Source: Flavobacterium ajazii
GTDB lineage: Bacteria > Bacteroidota > Bacteroidia > Flavobacteriales > Flavobacteriaceae
Reading direction: 5' to 3'
NCBI RefSeq assembly: GCF_010614725.1
Contig: NZ_JAAEHL010000008.1
Location: 282,559 to 346,558 of the forward strand
DNA: 64,000 bases
Position numbers and translations under genes: made by a program. This document shows positions 8,314-16,849 of the stretch, in pieces. How positions within the stretch are numbered: the stretch's first letter is position 1; every line of letters starts with the position of its first letter. Below the pieces are notes generated by a model. That model had not been told where the DNA came from. It saw only the letters and a program-made list of their open reading frames with translations, and ran no database searches.

Positions 8314-9573
8314 TTATTTTAATTCTTTAGTTACAATCTGCATTGTTTCGCGACTTACCTGTTTTAGTAAAACCTCTTTGTTTTTCTCAACAGTTTCTGC
8401 AGCCTGCTCATTAAAATGACGAATCGTGTACAATGTTACATTTTCGTTATAATCAACCTTGAATTTTTTCGAAAGAATAGCATTCAGTTCATTAAAGTTT
8501 CCAAATTTATCTTCGACACAAACAGAAAAACTAATCGCAGAGTTCTGAATCAGGTTTACTTTCAGTTTAAATTGATGGAATAATCCGAAAATTTCGCTAA
8601 TGTTTTCTTCCATAATGAATGAAAAATCAATAGAAGAAAGCGAAATCAAAAGCTGCTCTCTTTTTACGATAAAACAAGGAAGATATGGTTCTAAATCTAC
8701 TCCTTTAGAAACGGAGGTTCCTTTTAGTAACGGATTAACAAACGATTTTACATATAAAGGAATTTCTTTTTTCTGTAAAGGCTGCAAAGTTTTCGGGTGA
8801 ATAACTGTTGCTCCGTAAAAAGCAAGTTCAATAGCTTCACGGTATGAAATCTGGTTTAACAGACTTGCATTTTCAAAATAACGCGGATCTGCGTTCATAA
8901 CTCCTGGGACGTCTTTCCAGATCGTTACACTTTCTGCATTTAGGCAATAAGCAAAAATTCCGGCAGTATAATCAGAACCTTCACGACCTAAAGTTGTAGT
9001 GAAATTGTTTTCATCTGCACCCAAAAATCCTTGTGTAATGTTTAAGATTTTGCGAGGTACATTTTTGCTGATGTTTTGCTCGGTTGTTTCCCAGTCAACT
9101 TCTGCATCTCTGTAATTTGCATTGGTTTTAATGAAGTTGCGAACATCAAGCCATTGTGTCTGAATGCCCATGAAGTTCATAAAATGACTTAGGATATTTG
9201 TTGAAATCAATTCACCGAAACTCACAATCTGGTCGTAAACAAAATTGTAATTTGGAGATTTGTTATGCGCCAGAAAGTATTCTAATTCTGAGAATTGCTC
9301 ATTAACAGCTGCAAAAACTGCATGCTTTTCATCTTCAAATAAATCCAGTAATATTTGATTGTGATATTTTTTTATCTCTTGTACAGATGAACTAAGTTCA
9401 TCCGATTTATCAAAATAATTTTTAATAACTACCTCTAATGCATTTGTGGTTTTTCCCATCGCTGAAACGACCAAAATCACATCTTCATACCCAACTTTTT
9501 GTAGAACGTCGTAAACGTTTTTAATTCCTTCGGCATCTTTTACAGATGCTCCACCAAATTTAAATACTCTCAT
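8314..9573 (-). CDS. lysC: Aspartate kinase (monofunctional)
   Basis: Phosphorylates L-aspartate with ATP, the first committed step to Lys, Thr, Met and diaminopimelate. The protein is 419 aa. The N-terminal KFGGASV (residues 5-11) is the signature nucleotide/aspartate-binding motif. VVSAMGKTTN, TTTLGREGSDYTAG and the segment around WKDVPGVMNADPR are further kinase motifs. The region after about residue 300 is a regulatory ACT-type domain (LISLSSIDFSFIMEENISEI and beyond), so feedback control by an amino acid is likely. There is no homoserine dehydrogenase domain, so it is not a ThrA fusion. The GNAT gene lies 106 bp upstream on the same strand; the gap holds two small hairpins. Confidence 0.92.
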   Translation of the reverse strand: MRVFKFGGASVKDAEGIKNVYDVLQKVGYEDVILVVSAMGKTTNALEVVIKNYFDKSDELSSSVQEIKKYHNQILLDLFEDEKHAVFAAVNEQFSELEYFLAHNKSPNYNFVYDQIVSFGELISTNILSHFMNFMGIQTQWLDVRNFIKTNANYRDAEVDWETTEQNISKNVPRKILNITQGFLGADENNFTTTLGREGSDYTAGIFAYCLNAESVTIWKDVPGVMNADPRYFENASLLNQISYREAIELAFYGATVIHPKTLQPLQKKEIPLYVKSFVNPLLKGTSVSKGVDLEPYLPCFIVKREQLLISLSSIDFSFIMEENISEIFGLFHQFKLKVNLIQNSAISFSVCVEDKFGNFNELNAILSKKFKVDYNENVTLYTIRHFNEQAAETVEKNKEVLLKQVSRETMQIVTKELK

Positions 9574-9590
9574 CTTTAATTTGTATTGTT

Positions 9591-9612
9591 GAGATGCACG
9601 GCTGTGCGTCTC
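9591..9612. repeat. GAGATGCAC palindrome (REP-like)
   Basis: GAGATGCAC (9591-9599) and GTGCGTCTC (9604-9612) form a 9-bp stem with one G-T wobble and a 4-nt loop. A decayed relative occurs at 31406-31430, which suggests a dispersed palindrome family rather than a lysC-specific operator. In the same gap TCTGTCTGTTTTT occurs twice, at 9611 and 9662. Confidence 0.5.
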
Positions 9613-9679
9613 TGTCTGTTTTTAAAATTTTAATGTTTGACAGATGTTTACTCCTTATTGATCTGTCTGTTTTTTATAA

Positions 9680-10156
9680 TTAATTAATTTTTTCTAAGTA
9701 CGAATTAATTCCTGTTTCATCCATTTGTACTACCCTCCATTCTTCGATAACTTTTGCGCCAGAGTTCTCGTAGAAATTTACGGCAGGAGTATTCCAGTTC
9801 AGAACATTCCATTCGATTCTTCGAACATTATCTTTTTTTCCTTGTTTCATTATTTCAGAATAAAGCACAGAGCCTAAACCCGTACCTCGCATTTCTTCTT
9901 TTACAATTAAATCCTCAAGGTGAATTGTTTTTCCTTTCCAGGTTGAATATCTGTAGTAATACAATGCTATTCCGACAATCTGCTTTTCAACTTCAGCCAC
10001 AAAAACATGAAATAAAGGTTTTTCACCAAAACCATCACGTATTAAATCCTCTTCGGTTATTAAAACGGCATCAGGCTCTTTTTCGAATATTGCAAGCTCC
10101 TGAATTAGCCCTAAAACGGCTTTCATGTCTTCAGGTTTTCCTTTTCTAATATTCAT
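9680..10156 (-). CDS. GNAT family N-acetyltransferase
   Basis: A single-domain Gcn5-related acetyltransferase of 158 aa that uses acetyl-CoA on an unidentified amine. The fold is visible from the N-terminal MNIRKGKPEDMKAVLGLI, through the strand before motif A (IHLEDLIVKEEMRGTGLGSV, with the RGTGLG acetyl-CoA pyrophosphate loop at about residue 91), to NWNTPAVNFYENSGAKV, the typical motif B with its Asn and Tyr. Length is normal for the family, and spermidine/diamine acetyltransferase-like members look similar. It may be co-transcribed with lysC, though hairpins lie between them. Confidence 0.85.
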   Translation of the reverse strand: MNIRKGKPEDMKAVLGLIQELAIFEKEPDAVLITEEDLIRDGFGEKPLFHVFVAEVEKQIVGIALYYYRYSTWKGKTIHLEDLIVKEEMRGTGLGSVLYSEIMKQGKKDNVRRIEWNVLNWNTPAVNFYENSGAKVIEEWRVVQMDETGINSYLEKIN

Positions 10157-10262
10157 AAATTCATATTTTTAATCTGTTATTCACTAATTAAGTATTTTTT
10201 TATTGAATACTTATTGCATTTAATTAGCAAATATACAATAGTAGCAAACTAACGAAATAATT

Positions 10263-10295
10263 TTTGAATCATTCTCACAAAAAAAGCGATATTTG
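10263..10295 (+). promoter_or_regulatory. Promoter of fbp
   Basis: TTTG (10263-10266), then 21 bases, then GATATTTG (10288-10295), one mismatch from TAnnTTTG. The start codon of fbp is 35 bases further on. The layout matches Bacteroidota housekeeping sigma promoters. Confidence 0.5.
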
Positions 10296-10330
10296 TGACT
10301 TATAATTAAAAACTACAACGATATAGCAAA

Positions 10331-11338
10331 ATGGAAGAACGCAATAAAACACTGGGAGAGTTTATTATTGAGAACCAAAAAGCATTTCAGTATTCATCTG
10401 GGGAATTATCCCGGATTATCAACTCTATACGTCTGGCAGCAAAAGTTGTCAACTATAAGGTAAATAAAGCTGGATTAGTGGATATAATAGGCGCCGTGGG
10501 CGAACAGAATGTTCAGGGAGAAGACCAGCAGAAATTAGATGTGTATGCAAACGAAGTATTCATTCAGACGTTAATAAACCGTGAGATTGTCTGTGGAATA
10601 GCTTCAGAAGAAAACGACGAATTTATTACTGTCAAGGGGAGCGACAACAGTAATAATAATAAGTACGTGATCTTAATGGATCCGCTTGACGGGTCATCAA
10701 ACATTGATGTAAATGGTTCTCTTGGAACTATTTTTTCTGTTTTCAGAAGAATTACTCCAATAGGAACTCCGGTAACGAGCGAGGATTTTTTACAGCCGGG
10801 AATTAATCAGGTTGCCGCTGGATATGTGATTTACGGAACATCAACCATGTTGGTTTACACAACAGGTCATGGGGTTAATGGCTTTACGCTAAATCCTGCA
10901 ATTGGGACTTTCTATTTGTCACATCCAAATATGAAATTTCCGAACAGTGGACATATTTATTCTGTGAATGAAGGAAATTATGTGCATTTTCCGCAAGGAG
11001 TAAAAAATTACATAAAATATTGTCAGCGTGAAGAAGAAGACAGACCTTATACTTCCAGATATATTGGAAGTCTGGTCTCAGATTTTCATCGAAATATGAT
11101 TAAAGGCGGAATTTATTTATATCCAACTAGTTCAAAAGCACCAAAAGGGAAATTACGACTCTTATACGAATGTAATCCAATAGCATTTATTGCAGAACAA
11201 GCTGGAGGAAAGGCAACAGATGGTTTTGGAAGAATTATGGAAATTCAGCCAACCGAATTGCATGAACGTGTTCCTTTTTTCTGTGGAAATTATGATATGG
11301 TAGAAAAAGCTGAAGAATTTATGAAGGATGAACAATAG
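10331..11338 (+). CDS. fbp: Fructose-1,6-bisphosphatase class 1
   Basis: Hydrolyses fructose 1,6-bisphosphate to fructose 6-phosphate in gluconeogenesis. The protein is 335 aa, the usual length. The metal-binding signature DPLDGSSNIDVN begins near residue 117. The glutamates of IASEENDEF precede it, and the sugar-phosphate region includes YIGSLVSDFHRN and GIYLYPTSSKAPKGKLRLLYE. The end, EQAGGKATDG, is also typical. It is transcribed alone from a promoter just upstream and runs toward a small lipoprotein gene. Confidence 0.97.
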   Translation: MEERNKTLGEFIIENQKAFQYSSGELSRIINSIRLAAKVVNYKVNKAGLVDIIGAVGEQNVQGEDQQKLDVYANEVFIQTLINREIVCGIASEENDEFITVKGSDNSNNNKYVILMDPLDGSSNIDVNGSLGTIFSVFRRITPIGTPVTSEDFLQPGINQVAAGYVIYGTSTMLVYTTGHGVNGFTLNPAIGTFYLSHPNMKFPNSGHIYSVNEGNYVHFPQGVKNYIKYCQREEEDRPYTSRYIGSLVSDFHRNMIKGGIYLYPTSSKAPKGKLRLLYECNPIAFIAEQAGGKATDGFGRIMEIQPTELHERVPFFCGNYDMVEKAEEFMKDEQ

Positions 11339-11401
11339 CCATAATATTTTTTTAACGCAACCTTTTTATATTTTCAATATCTTTTAAGTAAAATAAACCT
11401 T

Positions 11402-11776
11402 ATGAAAAAAATATTGATTTTAGTTCTCATAGTCCTGGCCCTATTTGGTTGTTCTAATGACGATTCGTCCGAATTAAGAATTCGATTGTCGAATGCGAGT
11501 AAATTTAATTTTCAAAATATTACAGTAAATACTTCAACTGGAAATGTGAATTTTGATAATATAAATCCCGGACAGAATACGGGATATAAAGTGTTTTCGA
11601 AAGCTTACAGCTATGCATTTGTTGAATTACAAATTGATGGAAAAACGTATACATTGCAGCCTATTGATTATGTGGGAGAAACAACACTGGAAAAAGGAAA
11701 TTATACTTATGAGATTACTGCAAATGACTCTCAGGAGAGGTACGGGAAATTGATGTTGAAATTAATTAAGGATTAA
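11402..11776 (+). CDS. Small lipoprotein of unknown function
   Basis: A protein of 124 aa with a lipoprotein signal peptide. The hydrophobic stretch LILVLIVLALFGC ends in a lipobox, with the lipid-carrying Cys at residue 17, followed by SNDDSSE. The mature part is predicted all-beta (RIRLSNASKFNFQNITVNTS, then YSYAFVELQIDGKTYTLQ). I recognise no family. It follows fbp by 63 bp and could be read through from it; a clear terminator lies downstream. Confidence 0.75.
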   Translation: MKKILILVLIVLALFGCSNDDSSELRIRLSNASKFNFQNITVNTSTGNVNFDNINPGQNTGYKVFSKAYSYAFVELQIDGKTYTLQPIDYVGETTLEKGNYTYEITANDSQERYGKLMLKLIKD

Positions 11777-11834
11777 AGCACGATTCAGTTTTTATGATAA
11801 TGAATTGTTTAAAATTAAAATATTATAAAAAAAG

Positions 11835-11863
11835 AAACCCGACAAGTTTAAAATTGTCGGGTT
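11835..11863. terminator. Bidirectional terminator, CCCGACAA palindrome
   Basis: AACCCGACAA (11836-11845) pairs with TTGTCGGGTT (11854-11863), flanked by A and T runs. It lies between the convergent lipoprotein and TerB-like genes and can serve both. It belongs to the same palindrome family as those near 39.7, 41.0 and 63.6 kb. Confidence 0.85.
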
Positions 11864-11908
11864 TTATAATTTAATTTCATATTTAAAATAAAATGAAAAA
11901 GCAGAATA

Positions 11909-12340
11909 TTATTTATTCATGTTTTGCATTTCAAACATAAAAGTATCCAAATCTACTTTTTTATCAACCAGTGATAATGCTTTTGATATAATGTAATTTA
12001 CGTTTCCTGGCGTAAAACCTAAAGCTAATCCGATACGTCTCAACATTACTTCCTGTTGGTCTCCCAATTGGTGGTCGATGTGGACCATTCTTGCTAAATC
12101 GTATAAACGCTCTAAACGTTGGGCATGCAAGTATGGAGGATTTATATCGTGACTCCACGGATCTTTAAGGATTTCCTTGTATTCGTCTTCTGAAATTTCT
12201 AGTCTTGTCGCTAATTTATCAAGAAACGCTTGCTCGTCTTCATTAATTCTTCCGTCAGCAAAAGCTACACGCACAATTGCAGAGAAATGGCCTCTGTTTC
12301 TTTCTTTGAATTCGTTATCAAATAATTCTGAAAATGGCAT
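11909..12340 (-). CDS. TerB-like (DjlA N-terminal type) domain protein
   Basis: A single all-helical domain of 143 aa of the TerB/DjlA-N superfamily. The signature is the acidic pattern VAFADGRINEDEQAFLDKLA (residues about 26-45), repeated more loosely as ARMVHIDHQLGDQQEVMLRR (about 87-106). In TerB such acidic pockets bind metal. No J domain, signal peptide or membrane segment is present. Flavobacterial relatives are usually annotated as TerB family tellurite resistance protein, but no ter genes are nearby, so a tellurite role should not be assumed. Confidence 0.75.
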   Translation of the reverse strand: MPFSELFDNEFKERNRGHFSAIVRVAFADGRINEDEQAFLDKLATRLEISEDEYKEILKDPWSHDINPPYLHAQRLERLYDLARMVHIDHQLGDQQEVMLRRIGLALGFTPGNVNYIISKALSLVDKKVDLDTFMFEMQNMNK

Positions 12341-12511
12341 AATTAAAAGGGTTTTTTATTGAACAAAGATAAATTTTATTTTAAATTATTAATTTTAAAG
12401 TTCTCATAAAATTTAACTTATTTTTATCCGTTGATTAGCTTAGGGACTTATTTGGCTTTTCAAAATAAATCGTAAGTTTACATCCCCCAATCAATTAATA
12501 TAATTAGCCTA

Positions 12512-13105
12512 ATGTCAGAATTTTGGATTTATTTTCAGATAGGTTTAAAGCATGTTTTGGATATTCATGCGTATGACCATGTATTGTTTTTAATTGCTTT
12601 AACAACGCCGTATGCTTTTAAGGACTGGAAACGGATTTTATTACTTGTTACAGTTTTTACAGTCGGTCATACACTGGCTTTGCTGCTTTCGGTTTTTGGT
12701 ATCATAGCTGTGAAAGCAAATTTGGTTGAGTTTTTAATTCCAATTACCATTTTGATAACGGCAATTTTTAATCTTTTTACAGCAGGAAAAACATTTAAAA
12801 ACGAAAGCCTTAACCTGGTGTTTTTTCTAACATTGTTTTTTGGAATTATCCATGGTCTTGGATTTTCAAATTATTTTAAAACTATTTTAGGCGGTACAGC
12901 TTCCTCAAAATTACTACCTTTAGGGGAATTTGCTCTTGGAATTGAAGCGGCACAGCTGATAGTTGTTTTTATAGTTTTGATTATATCCTATATAGTTCAG
13001 ACGGTTTTCCGTTTTTCGAAACGCGACTGGGCTTTGGTAATGTCGGCTTTTATTATAGGAGTTGTAATTCCGATGATTGTGGAGAGTCCAATTTGGAACA
13101 GATAA
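12512..13105 (+). CDS. HupE/UreJ family membrane protein
   Basis: An integral membrane protein of 197 aa with about six hydrophobic segments. Family hallmarks are the N-terminal GLKHVLDIHAYDHVLFLIAL with its His/Asp pattern, then FTVGHTLALLLS, and GIIHGLGFSNYF in the second half. HupE and UreJ relatives are linked to nickel transport for hydrogenase or urease. No hydrogenase or urease gene is nearby, and many Bacteroidota carry this protein alone, so the substrate is unknown. The dCMP deaminase gene starts 7 bases after its stop, indicating an operon. Confidence 0.82.
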   Translation: MSEFWIYFQIGLKHVLDIHAYDHVLFLIALTTPYAFKDWKRILLLVTVFTVGHTLALLLSVFGIIAVKANLVEFLIPITILITAIFNLFTAGKTFKNESLNLVFFLTLFFGIIHGLGFSNYFKTILGGTASSKLLPLGEFALGIEAAQLIVVFIVLIISYIVQTVFRFSKRDWALVMSAFIIGVVIPMIVESPIWNR

Positions 13106-13112
13106 ATTTTAA

Positions 13113-13544
13113 ATGGAAATAAAAAAATTAAATAAATACGATAAAGCTTATTTGCGAATTGCAAGGGAATGGGGTTCATTGTCGTATTGCAAACGTAAGC
13201 AGGTAGGTGCTATAATCGTAAAAGACCGTATGATCATTTCAGATGGTTACAACGGAACACCAACCGGATTCGAAAATTGCTGTGAAGATGAAAATGGTTT
13301 AACTCGCTGGGATGTTTTGCATGCCGAGGCAAATGCAATTTTAAAAGTAGCAAGATCAACACAGTCGTGCGAAGGGGCGACATTATATATTACACTTTCG
13401 CCATGTAAAGAATGCAGTAAGTTAATACACCAGTCAGGCATAAAAAGAGTGGTATATCAAAACGGTTATCGTGATGATTCCGGAATTCAGTTTTTATTGA
13501 AAGCAGGTGTCGAAGTAGAGCATATTCCTGATTTAGAAGAATAA
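13113..13544 (+). CDS. dCMP/CMP deaminase (zinc-dependent)
   Basis: A cytidine-deaminase-fold enzyme of 143 aa that probably converts dCMP to dUMP for dTTP synthesis. The zinc site is complete: His70-Ala-Glu72 (HAEAN), with Glu72 as proton shuttle, and Cys98/Cys101 in PCKEC. GYNGTPTGFENC (from residue 45) is the dCMP deaminase substrate loop. It has the size of ComEB-like bacterial enzymes. The stop codon is followed directly by the ATG of the S41 peptidase, so the two are translationally close. Confidence 0.92.
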   Translation: MEIKKLNKYDKAYLRIAREWGSLSYCKRKQVGAIIVKDRMIISDGYNGTPTGFENCCEDENGLTRWDVLHAEANAILKVARSTQSCEGATLYITLSPCKECSKLIHQSGIKRVVYQNGYRDDSGIQFLLKAGVEVEHIPDLEE

Positions 13545-15122
13545 ATGAAATTCAGTTCAAAATATTTACCAGTTATTGTAGGAGCAACCTTTGCTCTCGG
13601 AACCGTATTCGGAAGCCTTATGAATGCTCCCGTTGAGGATCAGCTTTTGGCAAAAAACAACTCCAAAACCAAACTGAATAAACTGATTGACTTTATTAAT
13701 ACTGAATATGTGGATAATGTCAATACAGATTCGATTGTAAATCTTACGGTAGATAATATTTTGTCGAAACTGGATCCGCATTCGGTTTATATTCCGCCAA
13801 GCGAACAGGCCGAAGTTGCCGAAAGTATGAAAGGGGACTTCGTAGGTGTCGGAATTAATTTTTACATGTATAAAGATTCGGTTGCGATTATTAAACCTGT
13901 TGAAAATGGACCTTCAGCAAAAGCGGGAATAAAATCGGGAGATCGTATTTTATATGCAGGTAAAACAAAATTGTTTGGTAGAAAATTGCCTTCAGATAGT
14001 TTGTTTTCTAAACTAAAAGGAACGAAAGGCTCAGAAATCGAATTGACGGTTTTTAGAAAATCAGAGCATAAGAAACTTAAATTCAAAATAAAACGAGATG
14101 TTATTCCTATAAAAAGTGTTGATGCTGCAATGATGCTTTCCAATAATACAGGTTACATCAAAATAAATCGTTTTGCTGAAACCACTTATGATGAGTTCAA
14201 AGCCGGATTAACAAAATTAAAACAAAAAGGAATTCAGTCTTTAGTAATTGACGTTCGTGATAATGGAGGCGGTTATATGGAAGAAGCTGTGGCTATTGCC
14301 GATGAGTTTTTGAAAGACAAACAACTAATAGTTTTTACCAAAAATAAAAATGGTACAACCGAAAAAACATACGCTACAAAAAGCGGAAGTTTTGAAACCG
14401 GCAAGGTAACAGTTTTGATTAATGAAAATAGTGCTTCTGCAAGTGAAATCCTGGCAGGGGCTATTCAGGACAATGACCGCGGAACTATCGTAGGAAGACG
14501 TTCTTTTGGAAAAGGACTGGTACAGCGGGAAATGGATTTTAATGATGGATCGGCTGTTAGATTGACTGTTGCTAGATATTATACGCCTACCGGAAGATCT
14601 ATTCAAAAACCATATGCCAAAGGGAATGATGAGTATTTTAAAGAGTCAGAAACAAGAATAAAAACAGGTGAATTATATGCTAAAGATAGTATTAAAGTAG
14701 CAGATTCATTAAAATTTAAAACGCCAAAAGGCAGGATTGTTTATGGCGGCGGTGGAATTGTTCCGGATGTATTCGTTCCTATGGAAGCAGAACATGGTAA
14801 TGAAAATGTAGCGTATTTGCTGCAAACCGGAATTGTAGGACATTTTGTTTTTGAAGAACTGGATAAAAACAGAAATGCATTTGCAGGACTGCATTTTAAT
14901 GAGTTTTTAATTAAAATGAAAAATTCAGATACATATTTCAGGAAATTCAAAAATTATATTTTTATGACTGGTCTGGATCTTAAATTAGATAAAACTAAAG
15001 ATTTAGTCAATCGTTATATTACTGCTGAATTTGCCCGACAATTATATGGTGAATTGTATTATTACGATGTGATTTTAAAAGAAGACGCCATGATTAAAAA
15101 AGTTCTGAGCTTAAAGAAATAA
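13545..15122 (+). CDS. S41 family C-terminal processing peptidase (CtpA/Prc-like)
   Basis: A serine protease of 525 aa with a Ser/Lys dyad, exported by an N-terminal hydrophobic segment (about residues 7-25). Order of parts: N-terminal helical region, a PDZ domain (about 95-175, GVGINFYMYKDSVAIIKP to SGDRILYAGK), then the S41 domain. Catalytic motifs are NENSASASEILAGAI (nucleophile Ser) and GRRSFGKGLVQ (base Lys). A C-terminal extension follows. Such proteases trim or degrade periplasmic proteins. It is the third gene of a HupE-dCMP deaminase-Ctp operon with no spacing before it. Confidence 0.93.
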   Translation: MKFSSKYLPVIVGATFALGTVFGSLMNAPVEDQLLAKNNSKTKLNKLIDFINTEYVDNVNTDSIVNLTVDNILSKLDPHSVYIPPSEQAEVAESMKGDFVGVGINFYMYKDSVAIIKPVENGPSAKAGIKSGDRILYAGKTKLFGRKLPSDSLFSKLKGTKGSEIELTVFRKSEHKKLKFKIKRDVIPIKSVDAAMMLSNNTGYIKINRFAETTYDEFKAGLTKLKQKGIQSLVIDVRDNGGGYMEEAVAIADEFLKDKQLIVFTKNKNGTTEKTYATKSGSFETGKVTVLINENSASASEILAGAIQDNDRGTIVGRRSFGKGLVQREMDFNDGSAVRLTVARYYTPTGRSIQKPYAKGNDEYFKESETRIKTGELYAKDSIKVADSLKFKTPKGRIVYGGGGIVPDVFVPMEAEHGNENVAYLLQTGIVGHFVFEELDKNRNAFAGLHFNEFLIKMKNSDTYFRKFKNYIFMTGLDLKLDKTKDLVNRYITAEFARQLYGELYYYDVILKEDAMIKKVLSLKK

Positions 15123-15139
15123 TCTTTTAATTTTTTATA

Positions 15140-15505
15140 ATGAACACAGAAACTATTGTAAATGCTGAAATTCAACTTTTGACAGCTATTAAAAATGCTG
15201 ATGTTTCGGTTTTAGAAAAGATGCTGCATGACGATTTGCTGTTCAATTTGCCAGACGGGAATACCATTACAAAAGAATTTGATTTGAATTCATATCGTTC
15301 CGGTAAAATGAAAATCGATTCACTAGAGGCTTCTGATCAGATTATAAATATAATTAATGATATCGCGGTGGTTGTAGTAACCATTTCTTTAAAAGGAATG
15401 TTTGATAATAATTTGATAAATGGTACTTTTCGTTACATCAGAGTCTGGAAAGAATATGGTGAAAGTTTAAAAGTAATAGCAGGAAGCTGTGTCGCTTTAC
15501 AATAA
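15140..15505 (+). CDS. DUF4440/SnoaL-like NTF2-fold protein
   Basis: A small cytosolic protein of 121 aa of the NTF2-like superfamily. It starts with helices carrying ETIVNAEIQLLTAIKNADVS, then LEKMLHDDLLFNLPDGNTIT, the usual start of the cone-shaped pocket. Strands follow: IAVVVVTISLKGMF, NGTFRYIRVWKEYGESLKVI. Members bind or convert small molecules or are non-catalytic; no catalytic set can be named here. It lies 17 bp after the S41 peptidase and 17 bp before the next small lipoprotein, so probably in the same transcript. Confidence 0.78.
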   Translation: MNTETIVNAEIQLLTAIKNADVSVLEKMLHDDLLFNLPDGNTITKEFDLNSYRSGKMKIDSLEASDQIINIINDIAVVVVTISLKGMFDNNLINGTFRYIRVWKEYGESLKVIAGSCVALQ

Positions 15506-15522
15506 AATTAATAAAACTAAAC

Positions 15523-15834
15523 ATGAAAAATCTAATAAAAATAAGCTTTCTATTCGTTTTAATGACTTTTGTAATTTCATGTGCAACTATGAAAGAAAAT
15601 AATAGCGTTTCGGGAAAAGTTGATTCGATAGAATCAGGAAAAGATGGTTATACGGCTAAAATTACTACGGCTGCAAAAGAAGTATATTTTGCGACAATCA
15701 GTATTGTAAATGTGGGCGGGCCTCAAAACTACAAGCAATTGAAAATTGGTGATGAGGTTTCGCTAAAAGGAGAAAAATGGAAAACCAACGATGAGAATCA
15801 TATTAAGGTATCGGAAATCGTTTCTGTTAAATAA
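15523..15834 (+). CDS. Small lipoprotein, unknown function
   Basis: A protein of 103 aa with a lipobox: FVLMTFVISCATMKEN, with the lipid Cys near residue 20. The mature domain looks like a small beta-barrel (SGKVDSIESGKDGYTAKIT, then GDEVSLKGEKWKTND), reminiscent of OB-like repeats, but I cannot assign a family. It is the last gene of the run that starts at 12.5 kb. A long hairpin follows. Confidence 0.7.
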   Translation: MKNLIKISFLFVLMTFVISCATMKENNSVSGKVDSIESGKDGYTAKITTAAKEVYFATISIVNVGGPQNYKQLKIGDEVSLKGEKWKTNDENHIKVSEIVSVK

Positions 15835-15858
15835 ATATAGAAATCGTAGAAAAAATTT

Positions 15859-15922
15859 AAACCATTAAGAAATTAAGAGAGTTTAGCAAGAATGCTTTGT
15901 AAACTTAATTTCTTAATGGTTT
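15859..15922. terminator. Long hairpin terminator/palindromic repeat
   Basis: AAACCATTAAGAAATTAAG (15859-15877) is perfectly complementary to 15904-15922 (19 bp). An inner imperfect stem, GTTTA-GC against GC-TTTGTAAAC, caps it. It lies between convergent transcription units ending at 15834 and 15956. Its size exceeds a normal terminator, so it may be a dispersed palindrome used as one. Confidence 0.7.
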
Positions 15923-15955
15923 GTGATTTTATAAAAAAGAAACTTATTTTGAAAT

Positions 15956-16561
15956 TTATCGGATACTGTCATGTGAATGGGTCTGCACACCGTTGTTCCA
16001 TAAAGTAAGAATGTCTGTAGCAACAGCAGCGCCACTTCCTGCAGCAATGGCCAATTGACTTCGCCAGCCGGCTAAAGTCCCAATAACGTAAATGCCGTCT
16101 GTAACTTTATGGTCTTCATTTTTAAGTTGAATACGCTGTTTTTCAGGTAAAGCCTTTTTGTGAGGTTCAATATATTGCATTAAACCTTCGATGTCGAAAG
16201 TGTTTGCGGAACCAATTCCAACTACGATATTTTTTGCTTTGTATGTGTTTTTGTTTGTAACTATAGTAAATTCGGGATAAGTACCCTCGATTTTAATTAC
16301 TTTTTCATTAGGAATCTGAGAAATATGCGGATAGGTCTGGGCTAAATCCTGAGTACTTTCGAATAATAATTCAGAACCTAATTTACCTGGTTTTATGCCG
16401 TAAGCATTATAGAAAATAGCTTCCTGTAGAGAAGAATTTTTCTGATGTGTAAAAATTCCGATTTTTTTATCGGTTACAAAAGCTTTCTTTTTGGCAGATC
16501 CTAATACCAGTGCACACGAGATGCCTGAAACACCCCCGCCAACAATTAAAACATCAAACAT
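15956..16561 (-). CDS. Minimal FAD-dependent oxidoreductase (thioredoxin-reductase-like fold)
   Basis: A protein of 201 aa with an N-terminal Rossmann FAD motif DVLIVGGGVSGISCALVLG and the C-terminal FAD-clamping segment TDGIYVIGTLAGWRSQLAIA followed by GSGAAVATDIL. It is much shorter than thioredoxin reductase (about 310 aa). The NAD(P)-binding domain is largely missing and no CxxC redox pair is present. It may use a different electron donor or be a flavin-binding regulator. The next gene upstream on this strand (stop at 16563) ends 1 bp before its start, so they are co-transcribed. Confidence 0.72.
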   Translation of the reverse strand: MFDVLIVGGGVSGISCALVLGSAKKKAFVTDKKIGIFTHQKNSSLQEAIFYNAYGIKPGKLGSELLFESTQDLAQTYPHISQIPNEKVIKIEGTYPEFTIVTNKNTYKAKNIVVGIGSANTFDIEGLMQYIEPHKKALPEKQRIQLKNEDHKVTDGIYVIGTLAGWRSQLAIAAGSGAAVATDILTLWNNGVQTHSHDSIR

Positions 16562-16562
16562 A

Positions 16563-16763
16563 TTATCTGCCGTTTGTTTTCTCTTCGATTTTTTTTGAAA
16601 TCCTGAAAATCAAAAGAATCAAAACAGCACAAAATGAAGCGGCAATTCCAATAAGGGCAACAGCGCTGTCTCCTTCAAAAGGGTTTTGAAAGTCAAGCTG
16701 CGTAATGTTAAAAACAATTAAAGCTAATGCCAAAAGCACTAAGATGGAAGTAAAGATTTTCAT
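16563..16763 (-). CDS. Small two-helix membrane protein
   Basis: A 66-aa protein with two hydrophobic segments, SILVLLALALIVFNITQL (about 5-22) and VALIGIAASFCAVLILLIF (about 35-53), and a short charged tail, SKKIEEKTNGR. No family is recognised. The arrangement is that of many small Flavobacterium membrane proteins. It is tightly linked to the FAD protein gene that follows it. Confidence 0.65.
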   Translation of the reverse strand: MKIFTSILVLLALALIVFNITQLDFQNPFEGDSAVALIGIAASFCAVLILLIFRISKKIEEKTNGR

Positions 16764-16849
16764 AAGTTGGTTGTTTGTCTAAAATAATAAAGAAGAGCTC
16801 TTTGAGCTGTATTTTAGAATTTTATGGAGCAAATTTAAAAAAATATCCT

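Noticed and set aside
9574..9679. Lysine riboswitch or Lys/Thr leader peptide in front of lysC
   Set aside because: The gap is 106 bases, too short for a lysine riboswitch, and holds no frame enriched in Lys or Thr codons.
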